The notes beneath the pieces were generated by a model. The model saw only the letters and a list, made by a program, of their open reading frames with translations. It had not been told where the DNA came from and did not search any database. Of a DNA stretch of 16,579 nucleotides, positions 7,048 to 13,611 are shown piece after piece. Source of the DNA: an uncultured Alphaproteobacteria bacterium (GTDB taxonomy: Bacteria > Pseudomonadota > Alphaproteobacteria > RF32 > CAG-239); assembly GCA_934229625.1 (NCBI GenBank), contig CAKQDU010000019.1, forward strand, positions 1 to 16,579. Reading direction: 5' to 3'. Made by a program: the position numbers and the translations under genes. Every line of letters starts with the position of its first letter. Positions within the stretch are counted from its first letter, which is position 1.

Positions 7048-7674
7048 ATGAAACAAAATCAATTTGGCCGCAGTATGATAGAAATGCTCGGCGTTCTGGC
7101 TATTATCGGGGTGCTGAGTGTGGGTGGCATTGCCGGATATTCCAAAGCGATGGAACAATTTAAAATAAATAAGATGATTAGCGGTTATAGTTTTTTAATT
7201 CAAGAATTATTAGAATATAAAGATAATTTAATAAAAAATAATCCTAATGACGGGGTTATATTCTTACGCGATTTTATTCTTGCAGCAAATTTAATTCCCG
7301 AATCATTTGTTATCGCTCAAAATAGTTATGGATTATTGGATTCTATGGGAAATAACATAACACCATATTTAAATAATGATAAGAAATATCTTGTTATAGA
7401 TATACATATGAGAACCACAGGTAATGGTACTATAGATTTAGCTTATAATTCTTGTGTAGCTTTATTTAAGGATATTGCCAAACCTTTATACCATGATTTT
7501 GTTAGCCTTAGAGTAAGCTTAGACCAAGAAAATTTACAATATAGAGGTTCAACTACCTGCAAACAAGCTGAAAATTACAGATGTTTAGTTGATATGACAT
7601 TAGCTGAAATCAATCGCGTATGTAAAGTATGTGTAACAAATAGAAATTCATGCACCTTATTTATGGTGTTTTAG
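7048..7674 (+). CDS. Pilin-like protein 2 (type IV prepilin family)
   Basis: A 208-residue prepilin-like protein with a minimal leader, MKQNQFG, then RSMIEMLGVLAI and a hydrophobic helix to about residue 30. The predicted cut is after Gly7, with Glu at +5 and Arg at +1. The exported domain of about 170 residues ends in a cysteine-rich stretch (CKVCVTNRNSC) and a terminal Phe, parallel to pilin 1. AAGGA at 7036-7040 precedes the ATG by seven bases. This compact leader is the best guide to the ancestral form of the family: pilins 1 and 3 carry repeat-derived inserts at the same point. Expression must pass the terminator at 6991-7015, only 33 bases upstream. Role as a pilus or pseudopilus subunit is inferred from the signal alone. 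Confidence 0.88.
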   Translation: MKQNQFGRSMIEMLGVLAIIGVLSVGGIAGYSKAMEQFKINKMISGYSFLIQELLEYKDNLIKNNPNDGVIFLRDFILAANLIPESFVIAQNSYGLLDSMGNNITPYLNNDKKYLVIDIHMRTTGNGTIDLAYNSCVALFKDIAKPLYHDFVSLRVSLDQENLQYRGSTTCKQAENYRCLVDMTLAEINRVCKVCVTNRNSCTLFMVF

Positions 7675-7701
7675 TTTTAAAAATGTGATTATATTTTCCG
7701 G

Positions 7702-7729
7702 TTGACTTATGGAATGAGACTGTTATAAA
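7702..7729 (+). promoter_or_regulatory. Promoter of pilin 3
   Basis: TTGACT (7702-7707), a 16-base spacer and TATAAA (7724-7729). It is one of the best promoter matches in the window, about 40 bases before the ATG at 7768. Confidence 0.6.
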
Positions 7730-7767
7730 ATTAGAATGTAAACAACATAATTTTAGAGGAAAGAAAG

Positions 7768-7824
7768 ATGAAAAATAAGCTATTCAAAGGTCTCTCTCTC
7801 TCTCTGCAAATCCTAAACATCTGA
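7768..7824 (+). other. Original start of pilin 3, now an 18-codon frame ending at TGA
   Basis: An ATG with AGAGGAAAG upstream opens MKNKLFKGLSLSLQILNI and then stops at 7822. The (TC)7 tract lies at codons 8-13. If two bases were removed from the tract (one TC unit), the same ATG would run without a stop into the pilin 3 frame, giving a protein of about 329 residues. Either this is the true start of pilin 3 in a frame-shifted (OFF) state, or it is a leader peptide. Confidence 0.7.
7791..7805 (+). repeat. (TC)7T simple sequence repeat
   Basis: Seven TC units plus T sit 23 bases after the ATG at 7768. Dinucleotide tracts in the 5' coding region are classic slipped-strand phase-variation sites in host-associated bacteria. 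Confidence 0.9.
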
Positions 7825-7918
7825 TTAAAGGCATATTTTTTGCCGCTCAGCGTGTTTTTGCAGAGTTCAGCATAAAAAATCACACATTCGGAAATAACAA
7901 ACTCATAACAAAATTAAC

Positions 7919-7970
7919 AACCTCGCCCCTTGCGGGAGAGGTCGGAGCATTGCTCCGGGTGAGGGGTAAC
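7919..7970. repeat. GC-rich palindromic dispersed repeat
   Basis: The stretch runs from CCTCGCCCCTTGCGGGAG to GGGTGAGGGGT and includes GGAGCATTGCTCC. It is of the short palindromic intergenic type and far richer in GC than its surroundings. In the pilin 3 frame it encodes SPLAGEVG...LLRVRG. A short piece of it (CCTCGCCCCT) also occurs in the pilin 1 leader at about 6508-6517. Confidence 0.55.
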
Positions 7971-8759
7971 AATAAACTAGCAGGCGGCACTAAGTTCGCG
8001 CCTCCAGCACCCGTCATTCTAGGTCTTGTACCTAGAATCCTGTTTCAACAAGGCTTTAACCTAGTCAATAAATTTGCTTTATTATTGCATAAGTGTTGGT
8101 TGAGAGAAGATTCTTGGGATAAACCCAAGAATGACTGGTGCCGGGGACGCGGGTTTAGAGTCTTTTCCCAATCTGGCCGCAGTATGATAGAAATGCTCGG
8201 CGTTTTAGCGATAATTGGAGTATTGTCTGTTGCTGGTATCGCCGGTTATTCCAAAGCTATGATGATGTGGCGGTCAAATGTACAGCGTAATATGCTGACA
8301 GAATTGATATCCGGTGTCATCAGATTACAAAGCAACTTGCCTCCGGATATTGGCGATGCCCCAGAAATTGACCTGACTCCGATATTGGGAGCAATGGGCC
8401 TGCTTCCTGAAGGAACAAAATATGAAGACGATTGGATTCAAGACAAATATGGCGTCAAAGCGCAAGTTGGCTACAGTTATATTTCTGGCAATATTTACTT
8501 TATACGTTTATATTACGTACCTACAGAAGGTGAAGGAATTTCGCCATATCAAGAACTATGCCGCAATGTTGTGCAAGTCACAAAACCGCTCGCTGATAAA
8601 ATATACCAATTGCGCAGTTGGAAAACAGAAAGCGAAAACTCATCTTATAGCATTATTTATTATGGCAAGGATTTAGCTACAGAGACTGTAGAAGAAACAA
8701 ACCGAAAATGCAAAAATGTGGCTTTTGGCGTGCATATGACTATAGTTTTTAAGTTCTAA
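7950..8759 (+). CDS. Pilin-like protein 3, probably frame-shifted at its 5' end
   Basis: From the TTG at 7950 the frame codes 269 residues. The prepilin signal GRSMIEMLGVLAI begins at residue 76 (cut after Gly76, Arg at +1, Glu at +5), followed by a helix (VLSVAGIAGYSKAM) and an exported domain of about 165 residues ending in IVFKF. TTG 7950 has a poorly placed GGAG and there is no in-frame ATG before the pilin helix. The frame is open back to 7806, where it would join the ATG at 7768 after loss of one TC unit or gain of two. The real gene is therefore probably 7768-8759, currently out of frame. The long leader contains two repeat-derived inserts (7919-7970 and 8007-8141), far longer than the seven-residue leader of pilin 2. 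Confidence 0.75.
   Translation: MLRVRGNNKLAGGTKFAPPAPVILGLVPRILFQQGFNLVNKFALLLHKCWLREDSWDKPKNDWCRGRGFRVFSQSGRSMIEMLGVLAIIGVLSVAGIAGYSKAMMMWRSNVQRNMLTELISGVIRLQSNLPPDIGDAPEIDLTPILGAMGLLPEGTKYEDDWIQDKYGVKAQVGYSYISGNIYFIRLYYVPTEGEGISPYQELCRNVVQVTKPLADKIYQLRSWKTESENSSYSIIYYGKDLATETVEETNRKCKNVAFGVHMTIVFKF
8007..8141. mobile_element. 135-bp MITE-like element inserted in frame in pilin 3
   Basis: The ends form 14-bp inverted repeats with one mismatch (GCACCCGTCATTCT at 8007-8020 against 8128-8141). Each end continues into its own hairpin: 8016-8024 with 8030-8038, and 8110-8118 with 8124-8132. The length is 45 codons exactly, so the pilin frame is preserved. No transposase is present. It resembles palindromic elements known to be tolerated within proteins in Rickettsia-like genomes. 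Confidence 0.6.
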
Positions 8760-8773
8760 ATAAAATACAAAAT

Positions 8774-8812
8774 TCCCCTACTTTAGTTTTTGACTAAAAA
8801 GGGGATTATTTT
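8774..8812. terminator. Bidirectional terminator between convergent genes
   Basis: TCCCCT (8774-8779) pairs with 8800-8805 and TTTAGT (8782-8787) with 8793-8798, leaving a 5-nt loop. T-rich stretches flank both sides, so it serves pilin 3 and the lipoprotein gene. Confidence 0.75.
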
Positions 8813-8831
8813 ATAACAACATATAATTATA

Positions 8832-10043
8832 TTATTTTTTCAGCACAACCACAGTCGGGACTTTTTGGCTTATTTCACTACGAGCGCTGACCTGCAAATT
8901 TTCTGCCGGAACAGACATAGTCAACATATCGCCAAAAATTTTGGCGGTAACATTCTGTGCGCGCTCTTGAGCTGCCGTATCCATTGGCATAACTGCAACA
9001 ACTTCAAAACGAGCATCCGGATTATTTTTCAAAGCCGTTTGCACGGCATTATTTAATTCAGCATAATATTCAACATTTTCATCCGGAAAATCTTTAGAAA
9101 ATATTGTGCCGACAAGCGGTTTAACCGGTACGGCTATTGTTTTAACCTGTTGAGGTTCAACCGTGTTCAATGCTTTCTGCACGCTTTGCGGCGTAGCCTT
9201 TTTTGTTTGTTTAGCAGAAACTTTTTTGTTTGGAGTCTTTGGAGTATTTTCTATCACACCGAATTTTTTGCCTAATTTTACACGTTTTTTATTTGTGCGC
9301 ACCGATTTATCTTTGGCTAATTCTTTTTTTATTTGAACAGGTTTGATGGTTTTGAAACCCTCGTTATGCTCAAAAGAAGATGTTACAGCTGTTCTATTTA
9401 CATAACCGGCAGCCACATCGACATTAAGACGAGTTATCTCAGCCCTAAATTGTTGAGCTTTATTTTGTTCATCGGCGATATCTGCCTTTACCGCAGCCAT
9501 CAAATCGGCATTTGTATTTTCTTGCCGTTCCAAAGCTGCAGCAATAATATTCAAATCAGCATGGTCTGCATCATAAGCGCCTGGAATCGCATAAGTAGCA
9601 TTGACCGTTGATTTCAAAGCTGTAGATTTCTCCTGTTGCGCGGCAACTTCCGAAGCAACAGAAGCCAGTTTTTGAGTTCCTTCTTCAAGGGTGCCTAAAT
9701 TTTTTTGTGCTTTATTCAAAGCTGCCACCAAATCTGGGTTTGACGGCGTTGTTCCGGCCTGCAACTTCGCCTCAATTGTATTGATAACCGCATTATATTC
9801 CGAATCGGCCTCGGCAATAGATTGATTGATTTTAGCCAATTTTTGCGCGCTGGAATTTACGGCAAAATGTATATTGTTATATTCACGAGTAAATTCATTA
9901 ACTTTTTTACCCACAAAAGAGCCGCTGCTGTTAGATATATTCAAAACAGGAGATTGACTGACACCGGAAAACTGAACTTCATTTGCTGCACAGGCTGCTA
10001 ACAAAAGCGCCGAGGCAGAAAGGAATGCAAATTTTTTCATCAT
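8832..10043 (-). CDS. Coiled-coil outer-membrane lipoprotein
   Basis: A 403-residue exported lipoprotein: MMKKF, a hydrophobic stretch, then the lipobox LAAC with Cys18 as lipidated residue. Ala follows the Cys, so no inner-membrane retention signal is seen. Residues about 60-210 are Ala/Gln/Glu/Lys rich and should form long coiled coils. A strongly basic, Lys/Thr/Pro-rich linker follows (about 235-290). The last 85 residues (PDARFEVVAVMPMDTAAQERAQNVTAKIFGDML...) resemble a degenerate OmpA-like peptidoglycan-binding domain, with RAQNVTAKIFGDML in the place of the usual LSxxRAxxV helix. An envelope tether between outer membrane and cell wall is a reasonable inference. AAGG lies five bases before the first of two ATG codons. 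Confidence 0.75.
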   Translation of the reverse strand: MMKKFAFLSASALLLAACAANEVQFSGVSQSPVLNISNSSGSFVGKKVNEFTREYNNIHFAVNSSAQKLAKINQSIAEADSEYNAVINTIEAKLQAGTTPSNPDLVAALNKAQKNLGTLEEGTQKLASVASEVAAQQEKSTALKSTVNATYAIPGAYDADHADLNIIAAALERQENTNADLMAAVKADIADEQNKAQQFRAEITRLNVDVAAGYVNRTAVTSSFEHNEGFKTIKPVQIKKELAKDKSVRTNKKRVKLGKKFGVIENTPKTPNKKVSAKQTKKATPQSVQKALNTVEPQQVKTIAVPVKPLVGTIFSKDFPDENVEYYAELNNAVQTALKNNPDARFEVVAVMPMDTAAQERAQNVTAKIFGDMLTMSVPAENLQVSARSEISQKVPTVVVLKK

Positions 10044-10164
10044 ATAAGCCTTATATTTTATAGTTAACCTTTATTATTGCTCTATTTGTAAAGTGTTTTT
10101 AATAAAAAAACAATTAAAGAATTAAGCATTTGTGCAAAAAAATAAAAAAAATTGAAAAAAGTTC

Positions 10165-10193
10165 TTGCAATTATATTTTTTTTGTTCTATTAA
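10165..10193 (+). promoter_or_regulatory. tRNA-Arg promoter
   Basis: TTGCAA (10165-10170), 17 bases, TATTAA (10188-10193), ending 14 bases before the tRNA. Confidence 0.6.
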
Positions 10194-10207
10194 AATATCC
10201 AGTCGCT

Positions 10208-10284
10208 GCGCTCGTAGCTTAATTGGATAGAGCATCTGACTACGGATCAGAAGGTTGTGAGTTCGAGTCCCGCCGAGCGCGCCA
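10208..10284 (+). tRNA. tRNA-Arg (anticodon ACG)
   Basis: A full cloverleaf of 77 nt. The acceptor stem GCGCTCG (10208-10214) pairs with CGAGCGC (10274-10280), the anticodon loop CTACGGA gives ACG, the T loop is TTCGAGT, and the CCA end is encoded (10282-10284). It reads CGU, and also CGC and CGA if A34 is deaminated by TadA. Confidence 0.97.
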
Positions 10285-10291
10285 ATAATAT

Positions 10292-10326
10292 AAAAAGGTC
10301 TCATTTGAGACCTTTTTATTTTTTTA
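10292..10326 (+). terminator. tRNA-Arg terminator
   Basis: An 11-bp stem (10292-10302 with 10307-10317), 4-nt loop and a long T run. Confidence 0.9.
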
Positions 10327-10353
10327 CTTTGCCCCCAACTTTGACGATGAACC
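10320..10353. repeat. 34-base piece of the tRNA-associated repeat
   Basis: TTTTTTACT, then one variable base, then TGCCCCCAACTTTGACGATG and AACC recur at 11165-11198 with one difference. This copy sits directly after the tRNA-Arg terminator. Confidence 0.8.
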
Positions 10354-10455
10354 ATTATAACTTTTTCCCTTCCGTTATCTCTTTTATATAGACGGATAAT
10401 AAAAAATGTTAAACTTTGTTCGGATTTCAAACATTGTTTAAGATTTTAGTGAAAA

Positions 10456-10887
10456 TCACTTCTTTTGCCATTGCATTAAAAATTCTTTTTCATTGGTAAC
10501 ATCATCTAATTGCTCACGGATGACCTCAAACTCATTTTGCTTATAAAATTTATAGGCAAGTTCATTTTTTTGATAAATCGATAATCTCAAACTATGATTC
10601 AATGATTTTGCATAATTCAGTAATTGCTTTCCAATTCCTTGCGCTCTGGCATCTCTTTGCACAAAGACGCCTGCGATAAATTCATCTTGCAAGCCTATAA
10701 AGCCCTTTATTTGTTTGGATTTTTCATCTTCATAAACATAAACCTTGCTTTGCGGCAGCATTTGCTTAACAAAATCATAGTTTTGTTGCCAATATTCCGA
10801 TGCAATAAAATGATGCGCTTGCAGATTACCATCAAGCCAAATCTGCATCACCATGTCTAAATCTGTTATTTTCAGCGGTCGTATCAT
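10456..10887 (-). CDS. GNAT-family N-acetyltransferase (YiaC/YjaB-like)
   Basis: A 143-residue cytoplasmic acetyl-CoA-dependent acyltransferase. The acetyl-CoA binding loop is RDARAQGIGKQLL (about residues 77-89). FIAGVFV precedes it in beta-4, and the C-terminal YQKNELAYKFYKQNEFEV motif is typical of the fold. The N-terminus MIRPLKITDLDMVMQIWLDGN resembles YiaC/YjaB-type enzymes, which acetylate protein lysines or small amines; the substrate here is unknown. The frame continues upstream to a TTG at 10938, but the ATG at 10887 matches the family start, although its ribosome binding site is weak (GAG seven bases upstream). It is a single gene on the minus strand with no obvious operon partner. 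Confidence 0.85.
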   Translation of the reverse strand: MIRPLKITDLDMVMQIWLDGNLQAHHFIASEYWQQNYDFVKQMLPQSKVYVYEDEKSKQIKGFIGLQDEFIAGVFVQRDARAQGIGKQLLNYAKSLNHSLRLSIYQKNELAYKFYKQNEFEVIREQLDDVTNEKEFLMQWQKK

Positions 10888-10923
10888 TTTTTTCTCGGCG
10901 TCGGGAGTTCTTCGTAAATTGTT

Positions 10924-11096
10924 TTTATCAGTTGGCAAAGAAAATCGGTTCTACGTTGCAGTTAGGGGCAAAAGCAGTATCCAAGATTATAAAAAAGGAA
11001 TATAATCGGTTCGCTAAAACACAATTGGATGGTCTGCTAATGCCTATAGAAAAGTATATAACAGGAAATGAAAAAAATCCAGATAAAATATTTTAG
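10924..11096 (+). pseudogene. Possible C-terminal gene fragment
   Basis: A plus-strand frame with coding character, KKIGSTLQLGAKAVSKIIKK then ...LLMPIEKYITGNEKNPDKIF, ends at TAG 11094-11096. It has no start codon with a binding site and runs head-to-head into the GNAT gene, so it looks like the tail of a lost gene left at the edge of the accessory block. I do not recognise the family. Confidence 0.35.
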
Positions 11097-11164
11097 AGAG
11101 TTTTATGTGCTTAACTTATTTATGATGAAAAACAAACGAATTGATGAAATGATTTTTTTATAAC

Positions 11165-11344
11165 TTTTTTACTCTGCCCCCAACTTTGACGATGAACCTA
11201 CGGCGCTCATTTGCAAATGCTCACCGGCGTACTTCCGTCCGCCTTTCGCTTGTGGTTGCCCTTTTTTTCCAGGGTTCTTTCTCTTACTGCGCTTTAAAAA
11301 CAGAAAAACTCCCATTTGGGAGTTTTTTGTTTCTTTGGTACGCG
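11165..11344. repeat. tRNA-associated dispersed repeat, left copy
   Basis: The first part (11165-11198) recurs after tRNA-Arg. The main part (11200-11344) recurs at 16426-16569 in the same orientation. It contains the 12-bp palindrome CATTTGCAAATG, a terminator-like hairpin (ACTCCC/GGGAGT, about 11308-11323) and, at 11335-11344, TGGTACGCG. Read on the minus strand, the last element is the CCA end of a tRNA acceptor stem. The minus strand also keeps an open frame (GGRKYAGEHLQMSAVG) conserved between copies. Confidence 0.8.
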
Positions 11345-11345
11345 A

Positions 11346-11542
11346 ACTGGATATTTACTCATAACCTCTATACGTTTTTCCCATCTCGCAAATTAAGTTC
11401 CCTCCTTTTATATATTCAAAAGATATGATATATAAGAAGTTGAGAAGATTATAATGTCCTTAATTAGACTAAATTGCTTATCAAATTATATGCGTATAAA
11501 ATATTATACTATAGGAGATTGTGCATAATTATAAGATTTTTC
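11346..11542. other. AT-rich stretch with no recognised gene
   Basis: No coding frame or strong hairpin was found between the left repeat and the next promoter. The first bases continue the truncated tRNA 3' end noted at 11335. Confidence 0.4.
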
Positions 11543-11571
11543 TTGTAGTGACTAAATAAGTGTGATATATG
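11543..11571 (+). promoter_or_regulatory. Promoter candidate for the first modular protein
   Basis: TTGTAG (11543-11548), 17 bases, TATATG (11566-11571). It is followed by a leader holding two terminator-like hairpins. Confidence 0.4.
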
Positions 11572-11622
11572 GTATAATATGATATATTATCATGTTCAGA
11601 TGATGATTTATCATATTTAGGT

Positions 11623-11654
11623 AAGACAAAACGAGATGTTTTGTCTTTTTTTGT
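11623..11654 (+). terminator. First terminator hairpin in the leader
   Basis: A 10-bp perfect stem (11623-11632 with 11638-11647), 5-nt loop and a T-rich tail. Confidence 0.8.
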
Positions 11655-11666
11655 TTTTAAACTTAC

Positions 11667-11701
11667 AGCCATTCGGTAATTTGTGCCGAGTGGCTTTTTT
11701 T
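11667..11701 (+). terminator. Second terminator hairpin, next to the start of the modular gene
   Basis: A 10-bp stem with one G-T pair (11667-11676 with 11686-11695) and seven Ts, ending three bases before the ribosome binding site of the gene at 11716. It is either an attenuator or the end of an upstream small transcript. Confidence 0.75.
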
Positions 11702-11715
11702 ATGGAGAAATTAGA

Positions 11716-12543
11716 ATGGATATGTTTGGAAAATTCAAATCGATTTTCGGTTACGAAAATAATGAGGATGAAAAAAATAAGATTGATAGCTATGGTGTTG
11801 ACCATAGTAATTTTAGTTTGCGTGATGAGATAGAATATCAAATGGCGCGTGTTAATCGAGAAGACCAGTTTAAGCAAAGTTATAATAATCAGGGAATAAC
11901 CCAAGATTATCCACAACTAGGTAAAAGTTTTTGGGGTAACAACTCCGAAAATAACTATGGCTTTGGTTCTTCAAACATTAGTGAGAACATCGAACAGATG
12001 AAAACAAACGGTATGCCAAAGTTGGAAGAAACCTTGCAATACCAAAATCAGATGAATAATCAGGACTCAATGACTACACCAACTCCGTGGGGACAGAGTA
12101 ATACGGTTCAGTCCAATGGTAAACCTTCTTATTGGGATACAGCATCTGATGGCAAAAATGTATACAGCAAGATTCGTGAGCAAGAAAACTTCACTTCATC
12201 CTCATGGCAAAATCCTATTTCTTATCTTTATTCTGGAGCTGCAGGTTTAGGTAGCTTAATTGGAAATTATAGACAAATAAGTTCAGATAAAGCACTGACA
12301 GATAAATATAAACATGCTTTAATGAATTGTAGCTCTGCTCAGTATGGAACAGGCGGGGTTCATTCTGCTCAAGCCGCATCTTGGTTCGGCGAACAAGCTG
12401 ATTTATTGCGAGGAAAAAACTCATTAGATAGTAGTAATGCTGATAATTATGCTAATAAAATAGGTCGAGGTTTGGGGTCAAAATATCCTGATGAAGATTG
12501 TGATGATTTGGTTAGAAGATATATAAGAAAATATTGGAAATAA
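11716..12543 (+). CDS. Modular protein A: shared N-terminal module with unknown C-terminal domain
   Basis: A 275-residue protein without a signal peptide. Residues 1-42 are charged. Residues 43-130 form the module shared with protein B (14449): FKQSYNNQGIT, GKSFWGNNSENNYGFGSSNI and LEETLQYQNQM, rich in Asn, Gln and Ser. A Gly-rich hydrophobic patch (SGAAGLGSLIG, 173-183) precedes a compact C-terminal domain (about 190-275) with His200, Cys205, YANKIGRGLG (245-254) and Cys262. I do not recognise that domain. The pattern of His, Cys, Asn-x-x-Gly and Cys suggests a small folded, perhaps catalytic, unit. The ATG at 11716 has GGAGA upstream; a frame extension to 11683 would start inside the terminator hairpin. 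The next genes encode membrane proteins. A role as a secreted or virion-borne effector is inference. Confidence 0.7.
   Translation: MDMFGKFKSIFGYENNEDEKNKIDSYGVDHSNFSLRDEIEYQMARVNREDQFKQSYNNQGITQDYPQLGKSFWGNNSENNYGFGSSNISENIEQMKTNGMPKLEETLQYQNQMNNQDSMTTPTPWGQSNTVQSNGKPSYWDTASDGKNVYSKIREQENFTSSSWQNPISYLYSGAAGLGSLIGNYRQISSDKALTDKYKHALMNCSSAQYGTGGVHSAQAASWFGEQADLLRGKNSLDSSNADNYANKIGRGLGSKYPDEDCDDLVRRYIRKYWK
11842..12104 (+). repeat. 263-nt module duplicated in protein B (copy 1)
   Basis: It aligns without gaps to 14449-14711. Identical runs reach about 50 bases (around GGGGTAACAACTCCGAAAAT), and the similarity stops abruptly at GGACAGAGTAATAC. Confidence 0.95.
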
Positions 12544-12558
12544 TATTTTTTTATAAAT

Positions 12559-12594
12559 AAGATAACAACTGATTGACAAATCGGTTGTTATCTT
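12559..12594 (+). terminator. Long hairpin after protein A
   Basis: A 16-bp stem with one G-T pair (12559-12574 with 12579-12594) and a 4-nt loop. The tail is only moderately T-rich, so it may be leaky toward the membrane gene. Confidence 0.6.
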
Positions 12595-12634
12595 GTATTG
12601 TATATAAAATACAAACTTATAATTGAGAATGATA

Positions 12635-13243
12635 ATGAATAATTTATTAAAAACATATCTAAAATGGATAACAATTAGTTTAGCAGTCCCTGTTCAAATA
12701 GTTTTATTTTTGATTTCTAAGATGGTTTTAGATAATCCAATGGATATGTTATCATTTGGCTCTATTTGTTGTTTTGCCATTTTTTTGTTATCAATACTAG
12801 GTATTGATTTACTAATACCTTATCTTATATGGAAAAATATTTATAATGAAAGTATGGAAAAAATAGCTAATCTACACCTATTTTGGAAAATTCCACTTAT
12901 TTTCATTATTATAGCTTGTTTAATTTATCTAGAGCTGCAAGTTGTTTATGTACTTATTCCTTTTAACGAAATTGTGTTGCATGGGAGTTGGGTTGGAGTG
13001 CATCTTATATTGAGTTTCATTTTGTTTGTAATAAGTATAATGTTTCTTCGTTTTATTTCTTATTTTTCCATCATTTTTGTATGGAGATTATCTATTTCCA
13101 CGGTAGTTAATGAAAAGATATTGATGAAATTTAGAAACTTAGGGATATATTGTCTTGATTTTCTTTGGTTTGCCAGTTTTTTGTTTATTTCTCTAGCTGC
13201 GTTATTTATTGCATTACATGATGTGTATGGAGATTATAAATAA
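12635..13243 (+). CDS. Polytopic membrane protein, candidate partner of protein A
   Basis: A 202-residue inner-membrane protein with about five hydrophobic helices: residues about 10-30, 40-65, 86-108, 120-150 and 175-197 (for example FLLSILGIDLLIPYLIW, IPLIFIIIACLIYL, LILSFILFVISIMF). No known transporter motif was seen. Start codons occur at 12623 (TTG), 12629 and 12635. The last is chosen because TGAG then lies seven bases upstream and the product begins MNNLLKTYLKW. Its stop overlaps the next small gene. Its place directly behind the modular protein, in the same orientation, is what an immunity or export partner would show, but no homology supports either role. Confidence 0.65.
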   Translation: MNNLLKTYLKWITISLAVPVQIVLFLISKMVLDNPMDMLSFGSICCFAIFLLSILGIDLLIPYLIWKNIYNESMEKIANLHLFWKIPLIFIIIACLIYLELQVVYVLIPFNEIVLHGSWVGVHLILSFILFVISIMFLRFISYFSIIFVWRLSISTVVNEKILMKFRNLGIYCLDFLWFASFLFISLAALFIALHDVYGDYK

Positions 13244-13365
13244 TGGAAGATATGCAAAAAATAACGAAAATATTTCTTTTAGTCGTTTTTTCAATATTAG
13301 GTTCTTTAGCCACAATTGTAGTAATAATACTCTTCTTTTTTGGAATGCTAACCTTTCCATTTTAA
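13243..13365 (+). CDS. Small single-span membrane protein (40 aa)
   Basis: It starts at an ATG that shares one base with the TAA of the preceding gene (TAATG), so translation is probably coupled. GGAG lies at 13229-13232. The product begins MEDMQKITKIFLLVVF and is one long hydrophobic helix (about residues 10-36) ending LTFPF. It may be a companion subunit of the polytopic protein. It has no recognised family. Confidence 0.55.
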   Translation: MEDMQKITKIFLLVVFSILGSLATIVVIILFFFGMLTFPF

Positions 13366-13370
13366 GTAAT

Positions 13371-13605
13371 TAAAAAGAAAAAGGGATTGGTTGGTTGCCC
13401 ACCCAACTTACAGCTCCTGTTTTACAACAGTCTGGCAGCAAGCATTCTGCTCTTCAATCCCTTTTCTCCATAATACAGACAAAGTCAGTATTACTTTATA
13501 ACTACAGGATGGCCAGCTTTCTCATCATACATCTCTTCAATGTGTTATTACACAATGGCGGCGGCTTACTGGCGATATAAAATCTTTCCACTCTTCTGTA
13601 GTCAT
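13371..13605 (-). ncRNA. Candidate structured RNA of about 235 nt
   Basis: The minus strand carries a near-consensus promoter at 13639-13612 and a T-rich end at 13382-13371. Two paired domains lie between. The 5' domain is closed by 13490-13508 with about 13596-13614 (several mismatches) and contains a small TGTGT/ACACA hairpin. The 3' domain is closed by an 11-bp stem (13379-13389 with 13455-13465) enclosing three hairpins (GTTGG/CCAAC, CTGTT/AACAG, AGCA/TGCT): a four-way junction with a terminator-like 3' side. The frame 13395-13580 on the plus strand is a shadow of this structure. No known RNA family was identified. Confidence 0.5.
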
Positions 13606-13611
13606 AAGAGT

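Noticed and set aside
7919..8141. CRISPR-like array
   Set aside because: The palindromic units are different from each other and not regularly spaced; no cas genes.
10122..10430. Minus-strand frame of 102 residues containing GGTRTHNLLIRSQMLYPIKL
   Set aside because: It is the antisense translation of tRNA-Arg, a well-known spurious protein.
11186..11428. Plus-strand frame beginning MTMNLRRSFANAHRRTSVRL
   Set aside because: It lies in the dispersed tRNA-associated repeat and crosses its terminator hairpin; no ribosome binding site.
11617..11916. Minus-strand frame opposite the start of protein A
   Set aside because: It is the shadow of terminators and the modular coding sequence.
13371..13465. 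tRNA, because of a 7-bp closing stem and three arms
   Set aside because: Loops lack the T-loop consensus, anticodon arm geometry and CCA end.
13395..13580. Plus-strand frame of 61 residues
   Set aside because: It overlaps the candidate structured RNA; no binding site and unlikely composition.
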